DNA of 64,000 nucleotides from positions 248,001-312,000 of the forward strand of contig NZ_JAUTBD010000001.1 of assembly GCF_030818935.1 (NCBI RefSeq), written 5' to 3'. Position numbers and translations under genes: made by a program. Numbering within the stretch: position 1 is the stretch's first letter; each line of letters begins with the position of its first letter. Below the pieces are notes generated by a model, which had not been told where the DNA came from, ran no database searches, and saw nothing but the letters and a program-made list of their open reading frames with translations. Positions 26,275 through 34,873 of this stretch are shown one piece after another. The stretch is from Microbacterium sp. SORGH_AS_1204 (GTDB taxonomy: Bacteria > Actinomycetota > Actinomycetes > Actinomycetales > Microbacteriaceae).

Positions 26275-27638
26275 GCCAGACCCATCTCGGTCGACAGCTC
26301 GCCGATGACGTCGTCGAGCACCGAGAGCGCGAACGAGATCTCGTCCTCGGTCACGATGAGCGGCGGGGTCAGACGCAGCACGTTGTTGTTGGCGCTGAGG
26401 TACAGACCTCGGCGCCATGCCGACGCGACGAGCTTCTGCATCGGCGCTGCGGCGGCCCCGACCGCGCCGAACGGGACGAGCGGTTCGCGGGTAGCGGGGT
26501 CGGTGACGAACTCGACGCCGTAGAACAGGCCGATGCCGCGCACGTCGCCCATGATCGGGTAGCGGCTCTGCAGGGCGCGGAGTCCGGCATCCAACTGTGC
26601 ACCGCGGGCGCGGACGCTGTCGAGGACGTTCTCCTCTTCCATGATGCGCAGCGATGCCAGGGCGCTGGCGGCCGCGAGCGGGTGACCGGCGTAGGTCTGT
26701 CCGCCCCAGAACTTGTTCTCGTTCAGCCACTGGCGCGACCGCTCGCCGACCGTCATTGCTCCGAGCGGCACGTAGCCCGAGTTCAGGCCCTTGGCGCTCG
26801 TGACGATGTCGGGCACGACGTCCCAGTTCTGCACGGCGAAGTACTCGCCGGTGCGGCCGTACCCGGCCATCACCTCGTCGCAGATGAGGAAGATGCCGTA
26901 CCGGTCGCACACCTCACGCAGCGACGCGAGGTAGCCGTCCGGGGGGACCAGGATGCCGTTGGTCCCGGTGACCGTCTCGATGACGATCGCTGCGATGGTC
27001 GAGGGGTCTTCGTACTGCAGGATCTCCTCGAGGTGCGGGGCGCCCAGGCACACCGGGTCTTCCTCGGGCGGTCGGCCGCTCGGGGTGCGGTAGACGTAGG
27101 GGTCGAGGAAGCGCACGACACCGGGAACGCCCGGGCCGCCCGAGTGGTGGTGGCGGGGGTCGCCGGTGAGCGAGAGGGCACCCGCGGTGGCGCCATGGTA
27201 TGACCGGTAGCGCGCCATCACCTTGGGGCGCCCGGTGATGTGCTGCGCCAGACGCACGGCGTTCTCGTTGGCCTCGGCGCCGCCGGTGGTGAAGAAGCTC
27301 ATCTCGAGGTCGCCGGGGGCGATCTGCGCGATGCGCTCCCCCAGCTCGGCGCGGGCGCGCACGGCGAAGTTCGGGCCCATGTACGCCATCGTGCGGACCT
27401 GCTCGACGATGGCCTCCACGAGCTTGGGGTGCTGGTGGCCGAGGTTGAGGTTCACCAGCTGCGACTGGAAGTCGAGATAGCGGTTTCCATCGGTGTCCCA
27501 GAACCAGCTGCCCTCCCCGTGCGAGATCGCTGCCTGAGCGGGCTTTCCCTGCACCGACCAGGAGCGGATGACGTAACGCTGCTCGGCTTGCTGGATGCGG
27601 GCGGTCGTCCAGGTGTCGGTCGCGGTGTCGAGGCTCAC
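26271..27638 (-). CDS. Class III (omega-amino acid) aminotransferase
   Basis: A 455-residue PLP enzyme. Signatures: FWDTDGNRYLDFQSQLVNLNLGH, FFTTGGAEANENAVRLA, YRSYHGATAGALSLTGDPR, the Asp block LICDEVMAGYGRTGE, and the PLP Lys in IVTSAKGLNSGYVPLGAM. It resembles omega-amino acid/taurine and beta-alanine aminotransferases rather than ornithine types. Start GTG 27638 overlaps the DUF1185 stop. In context it may transaminate the amino acid freed by the amidases (for example beta-alanine to malonate semialdehyde). Confidence 0.9.
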   Translation of the reverse strand: MSLDTATDTWTTARIQQAEQRYVIRSWSVQGKPAQAAISHGEGSWFWDTDGNRYLDFQSQLVNLNLGHQHPKLVEAIVEQVRTMAYMGPNFAVRARAELGERIAQIAPGDLEMSFFTTGGAEANENAVRLAQHITGRPKVMARYRSYHGATAGALSLTGDPRHHHSGGPGVPGVVRFLDPYVYRTPSGRPPEEDPVCLGAPHLEEILQYEDPSTIAAIVIETVTGTNGILVPPDGYLASLREVCDRYGIFLICDEVMAGYGRTGEYFAVQNWDVVPDIVTSAKGLNSGYVPLGAMTVGERSRQWLNENKFWGGQTYAGHPLAAASALASLRIMEEENVLDSVRARGAQLDAGLRALQSRYPIMGDVRGIGLFYGVEFVTDPATREPLVPFGAVGAAAAPMQKLVASAWRRGLYLSANNNVLRLTPPLIVTEDEISFALSVLDDVIGELSTEMGLA

Positions 27639-28195
27639 CGGGCCACCTCCGCCCCGAAGCTCGCCAGGCGCGCCAGCGGACGGCCGGCGTTGGCGGCGAC
27701 GCAGGCGACCACGATCTCATCGGGGCGGGGGGCGCCGGGGATCACGAGGGTGATCGTCTGGTGGTGCGAGCGGGTCTTGGCATCCAGCTTGTGCTTGAGG
27801 GGAACGTCGATCGCGGACCCGGTCAGCCCGACCTTCTCGGCCGCCGGGAGGAGTTCGGTGCCGCCCGCGGCGGTGCGGAACTCGTTGCCGAAGCGCAGGT
27901 TGTGGATCAGGGCCGAGCCGTGCTCGACCTCACCACCCAAGCCTACGAGCGCGGCCTTGCCGAACGCCTCGACGGGAGCGTCGAGCAGCTCGACGCACGC
28001 CGGTCCCAGCAGACGGCCGATCTCGGCGCCGATCTCGTCGGCCGTGGTGACCAGGTCGTGCACGTACCCGCTGCCGTACGGGTTGGCGATGACCGCAGCC
28101 ACCCACGCCACGACGTGGGTCGACGGAAGCTCCTGACCGTTCTCGCGAAGCGTCTCCTCGCGGTGGCGGACGATCTTTCGGACGGAAATGGTCAT
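27635..28195 (-). CDS. DUF1185 'amino acid synthesis' family protein
   Basis: A 186-residue protein matching the AA_synth (DUF1185) pattern: TISVRKIVRHREETLRENG, VVAWVAAVIANPYGSGYV, LVGLGGEVEHGSALIHNLRFGN, LPAAEKVGLTGSAIDVPLKHK. It has no signal peptide or membrane segment. The family is fused or adjacent to amide- and ureide-metabolising genes in other bacteria, but its biochemical role is not established. It is coupled on both sides by 4-nt overlaps, so it is an integral part of this pathway. Confidence 0.85.
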   Translation of the reverse strand: MTISVRKIVRHREETLRENGQELPSTHVVAWVAAVIANPYGSGYVHDLVTTADEIGAEIGRLLGPACVELLDAPVEAFGKAALVGLGGEVEHGSALIHNLRFGNEFRTAAGGTELLPAAEKVGLTGSAIDVPLKHKLDAKTRSHHQTITLVIPGAPRPDEIVVACVAANAGRPLARLASFGAEVAR

Positions 28196-29043
28196 TGCGG
28201 TGCTCGTTTCTCTGGTGTCTCGATGAGGTGGTACGCCTCGGGACGGCGGTCGCCGAGGGGACGGTTGAAGGGGTCGGCGCGGCGCGACTCGCGAGATCCG
28301 ATCGGATCGATGCGCGCCGTCACGACGGCGGGGGTATCGGGGGCGGGACCGGCGAGGATCCAGCCGTCGTGACCGACGATCACGCTGGCGCCGATGAACC
28401 GCTGGCCGCGTTCGGTTCCCACGCGGCTGCACGCGGCGACGAAGACCTGGTTGGAGTGCGCGTTGGCCATCGCCATCATGTTCGCCAGCGACGGTCCGGG
28501 CTGCTGTCGGGGATTCGGGACCCAGTCGCTCGGGGCCAGCACGAGATCGGCCCCCTGCAGGGCGAGGCTGCGCGTGCTCTCGGGGAACCACGCGTCGTAG
28601 CAGATCAGCATGCCGACGCGTCCGAACGGGGTATCGACCACCGGGAAATCGTCACCCGGGTCGAACACCTCCTTCTCGGAATTCCACAGGTGCACCTTGC
28701 GGTACACCGACTCCACACCGGCGGGCGAGATGAGCACCGCGCTGTTGTAGACGCGGTCGCCATCGCGCTCGCTCACCCCGCCGCAGATCCAGACGTCGAG
28801 CTCGCGGGCGAGGTCGTGCCACGCGGTGACGGTGGGGCCGCCGGGGATCGGCTGGGCGGCGGCGAGAGACTCGGCGTAATCGTCGAAGGCCCAGCCGGCG
28901 CTGGCGCACTCCGGCAGGACGATGACGCGCGCGCCGAGCGCGGCGGCATCCCGGATCGCCGTCTCGCTGAGGGCGATGTTGGCGTCGATGTCGCCGATGC
29001 GCGGATCGATCTGCGCACAGGCGATGGTGAAGTCGGTGCTCAT
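28192..29043 (-). CDS. Nitrilase-superfamily amidase 2
   Basis: A 283-residue carbon-nitrogen hydrolase with a complete triad: VIVLPECASAGWAF, YRKVHLWNSEKEVF, LICYDAWFPESTRSL. It is diverged from the amidase at 25444-26274, so it probably acts on a different amide or carbamoyl compound rather than being a recent duplicate. ATG 29043 (MSTDFT) is preferred over a start five codons earlier. It is the first enzyme gene after the binding protein, from which it is separated by 55 bp containing a GC-rich hairpin. Confidence 0.88.
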   Translation of the reverse strand: MSTDFTIACAQIDPRIGDIDANIALSETAIRDAAALGARVIVLPECASAGWAFDDYAESLAAAQPIPGGPTVTAWHDLARELDVWICGGVSERDGDRVYNSAVLISPAGVESVYRKVHLWNSEKEVFDPGDDFPVVDTPFGRVGMLICYDAWFPESTRSLALQGADLVLAPSDWVPNPRQQPGPSLANMMAMANAHSNQVFVAACSRVGTERGQRFIGASVIVGHDGWILAGPAPDTPAVVTARIDPIGSRESRRADPFNRPLGDRRPEAYHLIETPEKRAPQ

Positions 29044-29057
29044 GGTTCTCGCTCTCA

Positions 29058-29086
29058 CGGGGGCGGGACGCGATGCCCCGCCCCCG
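29058..29086 (-). terminator. Intra-operon hairpin between binding protein and enzymes
   Basis: Perfect 10-bp arms CGGGGGCGGG (29058-29067) and CCCGCCCCCG (29077-29086) directly after the binding-protein stop. It may be a partial terminator or RNA-stability hairpin. It sits only 15 nt ahead of the next start codon. Confidence 0.5.
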
Positions 29087-29098
29087 CTCGTCGGTCGG

Positions 29099-30241
29099 TT
29101 ACTTGCCGCCCTCGGTGAGGGTCACGGTGGCGGGCGTCCAGTCGGCCCCCGTCACGTCGACGCCCTTGTCTTCGAGGAGCTCGAGCGCGGCGGCGTTGAG
29201 ATCAGTGCGGTAAGCGTCGCTGCCGGGGTCCTTCGTCAGGACGCCGCCGTCGATGCCGACCTGCACCGTGCGCTTCCAGTCCTCCTCCGACAGCGTGCCG
29301 ACGCCCGACGTGGAGGGCCAGATGAGCTTGTTGATCTCGTTCATCATCCAGGCCTGGTGCGTACGGCCCAGGGCGCTGCCCTGCGCGACGACCAGGTCGA
29401 CGCAGGCATCGGCGTTGTCGCGGCAGAACGCCCAGCCCTCGTCGGTGCCCGCGAGGAATCGGGTGGCGATGTCGGCGTTGTCGCCCTCCGCGAGCCACTC
29501 GCCGCGGGCGTACACGCCGTCCTCGAGGGTGCCGTAGCCGAGCTTCTGGAAGTCGAGGATGCTGAAGTCGGACGGCTGATAGAGCTCACCGGTCTCCGGG
29601 TTCACCGTCTCGAGCAGCTGCGCGTACTCGTTGTAGGTCTTTGCCTGCACGGAGTCGGCCTCGCGGTTCAGAAGCATCGACATGTCGAACGGCTGCTGAA
29701 GGACCGTGACGTCGGTGGTCGGCTCGACGCCCTCGGAACGCAGCGCGGCATACAGCGTCAGCTCGTTGCCGCCGCCCCAGCTGCCCATCTTGGTGCCCTT
29801 GAGATCGGCGATCGAGTCGATTCCGCTGTCGGCCCACGAGACCTGCAGGTAGGCGCCGCGCTCGAACGTCTGGGCGATGTTGACGACGTCGGCACCCTTC
29901 TCGCGCGACGCCATGCTCTTGATGACGTGGCTCACGGCGAACTCGGCGTTGCCGCTGGCGAGCACCTGTTGGGGGACGACGTTCGTCCCGCCCTCCTGGA
30001 TGGTGACGTCGAGGCACTGGTCGGCGTAGTAGCCCTTGTCCTTCGCGGCGTAGTACCCGGCGAACTGCGCCTGGGTGACCCACTGGAGCACGACGGTGAC
30101 CTTGTCGACCGAGGCGCAGTCGGCGTCCGCGGACGGGGCGGCCGCTTCGGACGAGCCGCCCATGCCGGCGCAGCCGGCGAGGGAGAGCAGCAGGCCTGCG
30201 GCTGCGGTGGCCGCGGCGAGGCGGCGGGGGGTAAGGGTCAT
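29099..30241 (-). CDS. NMT1/THI5-like ABC substrate-binding lipoprotein
   Basis: A 380-residue lipoprotein (lipobox LSLAGC at residue 24) of the nitrate/taurine/pyrimidine-type binding proteins. The mature start KVTVVLQWVTQAQFAGYYAAKDKGYY is the NMT1 signature, followed by VIQEGG-like and QVLASGNAEFAVSH blocks. Family members bind formyl-aminopyrimidine, pyrimidines, sulfonates or riboflavin. Here the linked hydantoinase and amidases favour a pyrimidine or other ureide. The gene lies between the second permease (81 bp) and the amidase. Confidence 0.9.
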   Translation of the reverse strand: MTLTPRRLAAATAAAGLLLSLAGCAGMGGSSEAAAPSADADCASVDKVTVVLQWVTQAQFAGYYAAKDKGYYADQCLDVTIQEGGTNVVPQQVLASGNAEFAVSHVIKSMASREKGADVVNIAQTFERGAYLQVSWADSGIDSIADLKGTKMGSWGGGNELTLYAALRSEGVEPTTDVTVLQQPFDMSMLLNREADSVQAKTYNEYAQLLETVNPETGELYQPSDFSILDFQKLGYGTLEDGVYARGEWLAEGDNADIATRFLAGTDEGWAFCRDNADACVDLVVAQGSALGRTHQAWMMNEINKLIWPSTSGVGTLSEEDWKRTVQVGIDGGVLTKDPGSDAYRTDLNAAALELLEDKGVDVTGADWTPATVTLTEGGK

Positions 30242-30322
30242 GACGGGTCCTCTCGGGTACGGGTGGAGCGTTCGGGTGCGCGTGCGGTGGTACGGAGGGT
30301 GGAGCGGTCGGATGCGGGCGGG

Positions 30323-31132
30323 TCAGGATGCCAGGGCGCGACGCCAGGGCACGATGAGCGCTTCGAGGAGCGCGACGAGCGCGTAGAGCGTCAGTCCGAT
30401 CGCGCTGGCGACGGCGACGGCCGCCCAGGTGAGGTCGAAACGCGAGACGGCCGCGCTGTTGGCGATGACGACGCCGAGCGCCTGCGCGGTACCGCCGAAG
30501 TACTCGGCGACGATGACGGCGATGACCGACATCGTCGAGCCGATGCGGAGCCCGTCGAAGAGGGAGGGGAGCGAGCCGGGGAGCCGGACGAACCAGAGCA
30601 GCTGGCCGCGGGTGCCCGACAGCGAGTCGAGCAGTTCGCGGTGCAGCGGATCGACGTGCAGGAGACCGCGCGTCGTGTTGACGACCACGGGGAAACCCAC
30701 GGCGACGGTGGCGACCGCGATCTTCGACATGAGGGAGGTGCTCCCGAACCACGCGTTGAAGATGGGGGCGAGCGCGATGATCGGCGCACAGCTCGCGACG
30801 GCGACGAGCGACAGCACGACCTTCGCGACCCCCTCGAAGAGTGTGATGACGACCGCGCCGACGACGCCCAGGACGCCGCCGAGCACGACGGCCGAGATGA
30901 TCGCCGTCGTCGTGGGAACCGCCGACGCCATCAAGTGGGGCGCGTCGGAGACGAGGGCGGCGGCGATCGTGGTGGGGGCGGGCAGGAGGTAGGCCTGGAT
31001 GCCACCGACGCTCACGACGCTCTGCCAGAGCGCGAGGACGAGCGCGCCGAGGACGGCCGCGGGAGCGAGCGTGCGCACGAGACCCCTACCGGCGGAGAAC
31101 CGGACGGGACGCACCGGGGACAGGGCGCTCAC
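30323..31132 (-). CDS. ABC permease (SsuC/ThiX type) 2
   Basis: A 269-residue inner-membrane permease with about six hydrophobic segments. The conserved cytoplasmic loop is LLDSLSGTRGQLLWFVRLP followed by GSLPSLFDGLRIG, the family's ATPase-contact motif. Start GTG 31132 overlaps the ATPase stop. It is probably the heterodimer partner of the permease at 31920-32852. Confidence 0.9.
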   Translation of the reverse strand: MSALSPVRPVRFSAGRGLVRTLAPAAVLGALVLALWQSVVSVGGIQAYLLPAPTTIAAALVSDAPHLMASAVPTTTAIISAVVLGGVLGVVGAVVITLFEGVAKVVLSLVAVASCAPIIALAPIFNAWFGSTSLMSKIAVATVAVGFPVVVNTTRGLLHVDPLHRELLDSLSGTRGQLLWFVRLPGSLPSLFDGLRIGSTMSVIAVIVAEYFGGTAQALGVVIANSAAVSRFDLTWAAVAVASAIGLTLYALVALLEALIVPWRRALAS

Positions 31133-31923
31133 GAGGCGGCGCTCTCGTACGGATCGAGCACAGCGTGCAACGCGGAGCGCACGCGGCTCTCGGCGGCGTA
31201 GAACTCGGGGGCCACGCGGGTCTCGTCGGTGCGGGGGAACGGCAGGTCGATCGCGATCCGCTCGGCGATGCGTCCGGGACGCGGCGACATCACGACGACC
31301 TCGGTCGAAAGGAACGTCGCCTCGGGGACGCTGTGCGTGACGAACACGATGGTCGTGCCGGTGGCCCGCCAGATGCGCAGTAGTTCGCGCTGCATGTGCT
31401 CGCGGTTCATCTCGTCGAGCGCGCCGAGCGGCTCGTCCATGAGGAGCACCCGCGGCTGCATCGCGAGGGCGCGGGCGATCGCGACGCGCTGCTGCATCCC
31501 GCCCGACAACTGGCGCGGCCGATGATCGGCGAACGCGGTGAGGCGCACGAGCTCGAGCATCTCGTCGGCGCGGCCGCGGCGCTCGGCCCGCGGGACCCCC
31601 TGCACCTGGAGGGGGAGTTCGATGTTGCGCCGCACGGTGCGCCAGTCCATGAGACCCGGCGCCTGAAAGGCCATCCCGTACTGGCGGGTGCGGCGTGCGT
31701 CGCGCGCCGACATCCCCGCAACCGTGACCGTTCCCGCCGTGGGCGGGATGAGATCGCCGATCACGCGCAGCAGCGTACTCTTGCCGCAGCCGGACGGCCC
31801 GAGGAGCGAGACGAACGCGCCGGAGGGGATCTCCAGGTCGATGTCATCGAGCGCCAACGTCGTTCCGGACGACGTGACGAACTCTTTCGAGACGCCGGAT
31901 AGCTGGATGGCGGGGGCGGTCAT
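31129..31923 (-). CDS. ABC transporter ATPase (SsuB/TauB type)
   Basis: A 264-residue ATPase: Walker A GPSGCGKST, Q-loop FQAPGLMDW, signature LSGGMQQR, Walker B VLLMDEPLGALD, switch His in FVTHSVPEA. This set is typical of importers for nitrate, sulfonates and thiamin precursors. It overlaps both permease genes by 4 nt, so ATPase and permeases are made in fixed ratio. Confidence 0.93.
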   Translation of the reverse strand: MTAPAIQLSGVSKEFVTSSGTTLALDDIDLEIPSGAFVSLLGPSGCGKSTLLRVIGDLIPPTAGTVTVAGMSARDARRTRQYGMAFQAPGLMDWRTVRRNIELPLQVQGVPRAERRGRADEMLELVRLTAFADHRPRQLSGGMQQRVAIARALAMQPRVLLMDEPLGALDEMNREHMQRELLRIWRATGTTIVFVTHSVPEATFLSTEVVVMSPRPGRIAERIAIDLPFPRTDETRVAPEFYAAESRVRSALHAVLDPYESAAS

Positions 31924-32852
31924 GAGGACCTCTTCCTGAGGGTGAGCCACTCGACGAGGACGATGATCTGGACGAAGACGATGCCGGCAAGGGAGGCGAC
32001 CAGGATGGCCGCGTAGAGATTGGCCGGAGCGAGCGAGTAGTAGTAGGCGGCCGTCAGGATGGCGCGCCCGATACCGGCACCCGTTCCGGCGGAGAGTTCG
32101 CCGACGATCGCCCCGATGACCGCTGCGGTGGCGGCCAGGCGAAGGCCGGTGAAGAAGCTGGGCAGTGCGCTGGGGATGCGCACGTGCACGAGGACCCGCC
32201 AACGCGGAGCGGAGATCGAGCGCAGGAACTCCACGTGCAGGGGGTCGGCCGAATTCAGGCCCGTCAAGGTGTTGAGGGTGACCGGGAAGAACGAGAGGTA
32301 GGCGGCGATCACGGTCACCGCGATCCAGCTGGGTAGTCCCGCGCCGCCGACCCACACGACGATGATGGGCGCGAGCGCCACGAGCGGGATGGTCTGGCTG
32401 ACGATGAGCCACGGAAGCGTCGCTCGACCGAAGAGCGGGATCTCGCGCAGCACCACCGCGAGCACGGCACCGATGGCGGCGCCGATGAGCATGCCGTAGA
32501 GCGACTCGCGCAGCGTCACGCTGGTCTCGACCAGGTAGTACGACAGCAGCGACCCGCCACCGGCGGCGCTCGCCGGGGACGCCAGGGCGGACACGATCTG
32601 TGCGACGTGGGGCATCGCCGCGTCGGTCGTGGCCACCGGGAAAGGGATGTTGGTGCCCGGGAGGACGTCGCCGAAGGCCCGCCCGAGGGCTTTGTACCCC
32701 TCCCAGACGAGGCCGACTGACCCGATCAGGGCGGCCGCGATGGCGACGCTGCGCAGAGGGCCGGACACGCGGGCCACTCGGCGAGACGGCGCTGCGGCCG
32801 CCATGCGCGACGGGGATGCATCGCGGGGGCGGGTCGCGAGGTGAGCGGTCAT
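31920..32852 (-). CDS. ABC permease (SsuC/ThiX type) 1
   Basis: A 310-residue permease with a long basic cytoplasmic N-terminus, a first membrane segment (SVAIAAALIGSVGLVWEGY) and the core permease fold; the loop EFLRSISAPRWRVLVHVRIP then SALPSFFTGLRLA is the ATPase contact. ATG 32852 is preferred (GGAGAG at 5 nt); an upstream ATG at 32870 has no such box and lies against the operator. It is the first gene of the importer/amidase/fgd operon. Confidence 0.88.
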   Translation of the reverse strand: MTAHLATRPRDASPSRMAAAAPSRRVARVSGPLRSVAIAAALIGSVGLVWEGYKALGRAFGDVLPGTNIPFPVATTDAAMPHVAQIVSALASPASAAGGGSLLSYYLVETSVTLRESLYGMLIGAAIGAVLAVVLREIPLFGRATLPWLIVSQTIPLVALAPIIVVWVGGAGLPSWIAVTVIAAYLSFFPVTLNTLTGLNSADPLHVEFLRSISAPRWRVLVHVRIPSALPSFFTGLRLAATAAVIGAIVGELSAGTGAGIGRAILTAAYYYSLAPANLYAAILVASLAGIVFVQIIVLVEWLTLRKRSS

Positions 32853-32872
32853 CTCTCTCCAGTGGTTCATTC

Positions 32873-32891
32873 AGCGAACCGACGGTTCGCT
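32873..32891 (-). promoter_or_regulatory. IclR-type operator A (importer/amidase operon)
   Basis: AGCGAACCGACGGTTCGCT is a perfect 9-1-9 palindrome 20 nt upstream of the first start codon. A related 19-mer sits at the equivalent place before the dihydropyrimidinase gene (36315-36333). The flanking ATTC is shared too. The divergent use by two operons and the IclR gene in between make it the likely regulator site. Confidence 0.7.
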
Positions 32892-32977
32892 CTTGTGACC
32901 ATCATGGGGGAGTGCCGTTTCCGCGAGGGGCGGCCGACGTTACTGATGTGTTTCGAAGTGCTCCCCGAAGGAGGCGG

Positions 32978-33004
32978 CCCCCGGCGCGAAGCTCGCACCG
33001 GGGG
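32978..33004 (-). terminator. Hairpin terminator of the IclR operon
   Basis: Arms 32978-32989 and 32993-33004 pair at 11 of 12 positions with an AGC loop, 23 bp beyond the IclR stop codon. Confidence 0.65.
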
Positions 33005-33026
33005 TCGGAGAGGGGGAGGAAGTGTC

Positions 33027-33848
33027 TCAGGAGGATCGCGTTGTTCGCCCGTCCAGGTCGGTTCCCGCGCGCTGCAGCAGTCGGGCCAGGCTCGCGGCCC
33101 GCTCGGTCACCGCGGCGATGGCGTCGTCGATCCGTTCGTCGAGGCGGTAGTTCGGGCCGCTCGTCCACACCGCGTATCGGGCGGCGCCGTCGATCATCAC
33201 GGGTGCGGCGATCGCCGTCAGACCTTCTTCCAGCTGGCTGCGGGTCACCGCGTATCCCTGCGCGCGAACCGTGTCGATCTCGGCGAGGAAGCCTTCGAAG
33301 TTGGTGAAGCCCGCGGGCAGCCGGGCGGCCGCGGCATCCCTCTCGAAATCGTCGCGAGCGAGCTCGGGGTCGTTCCACGCGAGCAGTACGCGCCCCGTGG
33401 AGGTCCGCCAGCTCGACAGCAGACGCGGAACCGGTCGAGGCGCGTGGCCGATGAGGTGCGGTCCACTGGCCTCCATGAGCACGGTGACCTGCGAGCCCGT
33501 CAGTGTGTCTATGCCCGCTGTCTCGCCGGTCGCCGCCGCGATGTCGGCGAGCACGTCGCGCACGTAGCGCGTGAGTGATCCCCCCGTGACGACGCTCTCG
33601 GTCATCAGGATGAGGTCGAGCGACAGGCGGGACCGTTTGGTCACCGGATCCGATACGATCCACCCCTCGCGCTCGAGCGTCGTCAGGATGCGATAACAGG
33701 TGGCCTTTGCGACACCGCACGCGCGCGCGAGCTCCGACAGGCCGAGCCCCTCCGGATGCGCGGCGACCGTCCGCACGATCGCCACGGTCTTCTGGATCTG
33801 CCCGGCATCCGCTCCGCTGCGCGCGGGAGCGTCGGCGACCTCCGTCAC
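33027..33848 (-). CDS. IclR-family transcriptional regulator
   Basis: A 273-residue protein with an N-terminal winged HTH (IVRTVAAHPEGLGLSELARA, then CGVAKATCYRILTTLEREGW) and a C-terminal GAF-like effector domain (SLTRYVRDVLADIAAATGET, PVPRLLSSWRTSTGRVLLAW, GLTAIAAPVMIDGAARYAVW). Start GTG 33848 overlaps the LLM gene stop. It is the last gene of the dihydropyrimidinase-LLM-iclR operon, so it likely controls its own operon through operator B and the importer operon through operator A. Confidence 0.92.
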   Translation of the reverse strand: MTEVADAPARSGADAGQIQKTVAIVRTVAAHPEGLGLSELARACGVAKATCYRILTTLEREGWIVSDPVTKRSRLSLDLILMTESVVTGGSLTRYVRDVLADIAAATGETAGIDTLTGSQVTVLMEASGPHLIGHAPRPVPRLLSSWRTSTGRVLLAWNDPELARDDFERDAAAARLPAGFTNFEGFLAEIDTVRAQGYAVTRSQLEEGLTAIAAPVMIDGAARYAVWTSGPNYRLDERIDDAIAAVTERAASLARLLQRAGTDLDGRTTRSS

Positions 33849-34852
33849 GAGAACGCCTTGCCGAGCGCGGCGATGGTCTGCATCTTCGTCGGTCCGAGGG
33901 GGTTCAGCACCGGCACCCGTACGCCGGCCGCGACGTACTCCTCCAGCTTCTCGGCGGCCTGGGCCGTCGACCCGGCGGCGCAGACGCGGCGCACTGCCTC
34001 GTCGGGTACCAATCGCATGGCGCGCCGGATGTCCTCGGGGCGTGCCGGCCACCCCGCGACCTCCTGGATGCGCGTGACGAGCTCGGGCTCGACGCCGCAG
34101 TGCTCGGCGATATGGGGCTGCTGCATGAGGTACAGCGTAAGGAACGCGCGGCACTCGTCCAGAGCCGCAGCGGGATCGGCGTCGTCGACGGCGACCGCTA
34201 TGGCCTGCGTCATGTCGAGGGACGTGACCCCGTCGGTCCGCTTGGCGAGACCGGCGCCGATGTGCGTCGCCGCGAAGTCGAGGTAGGACACCGGCAGGAG
34301 GAAGTCGAGGTACACGCCGTCCATCGTCTGTCCCGCGAGTTCCAGCATCCGCGGTCCGACCGCTCCTGCATAGATGGGGATGTCGACGGCGACGTTCTCC
34401 GCGTACATGCGGTCGAAGCGCACGCCCTCCATCTGCACGAACTCGCCCGAGAAGGTCACTTCCTCGTTGCGGAAGAACGACTGCAGGACGCCGACGTACT
34501 CGCGCATCGCTGTCACGGGCTTGCGCAGCGGCGTGCCCACGCGGCTGGCGAGGGGCTCCCACCACGCGCCGAGCCCGCAGATGATGCGTCCCGGTGCCAG
34601 TTCGTCGAGGGTCTTGAACGTGACCGCCATCAGGGCCGCGTTGCGCGTTTTGTTGTTGACCACGCCGGACCCGATCCGGACGGTTCGCGTGCGCTGGGCC
34701 AGCAGGGCCATGAGTGAGATCGCGTCGCGGGTGAGTCGTCCCTCGGCGACCCAGAGCGAGTCGAAGCCGAACTCCTCGGCCATCTCGGCCGCCGCCCAGG
34801 TCTCGTCGAGGGTGAACCGTTCGCCCAAATGGATGCCGAGCGGAATGCGCAT
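33845..34852 (-). CDS. LLM-class F420-dependent oxidoreductase
   Basis: A 335-residue luciferase-like TIM-barrel protein of the MER/F420-dependent branch: PLGIHLGERFTLDETWAAAE, GFDSLWVAEGRLTRD, IGSGVVNNKTRNAALMAV, FKTLDELAPGRIICGLGAWW, IPIYAGAVGPRMLELAGQTMDG. Flavin monooxygenases of the RutA type belong to the same superfamily, so FMN use is possible, but the linked fgd, cofC, cofD and fbiC favour F420. It lies between a dihydropyrimidinase (22-bp gap) and iclR (overlap). Reduction of a ring double bond before hydrolysis is a reasonable hypothesis. Confidence 0.85.
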   Translation of the reverse strand: MRIPLGIHLGERFTLDETWAAAEMAEEFGFDSLWVAEGRLTRDAISLMALLAQRTRTVRIGSGVVNNKTRNAALMAVTFKTLDELAPGRIICGLGAWWEPLASRVGTPLRKPVTAMREYVGVLQSFFRNEEVTFSGEFVQMEGVRFDRMYAENVAVDIPIYAGAVGPRMLELAGQTMDGVYLDFLLPVSYLDFAATHIGAGLAKRTDGVTSLDMTQAIAVAVDDADPAAALDECRAFLTLYLMQQPHIAEHCGVEPELVTRIQEVAGWPARPEDIRRAMRLVPDEAVRRVCAAGSTAQAAEKLEEYVAAGVRVPVLNPLGPTKMQTIAALGKAFS

Positions 34853-34873
34853 GAAGTGTCCTGTCGTCAGAGG

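Noticed and set aside
29099-32852. Reading the NMT1-type importer as a thiamin-precursor transporter
   Set aside because: No THI element precedes it; it is instead in an operon with amidases, an aminotransferase and fgd under an IclR-type site.
32868-32870. Upstream ATG as start of the permease
   Set aside because: It lies 2 bp from the IclR palindrome and has no ribosome-binding site; ATG 32852 has GGAGAG.
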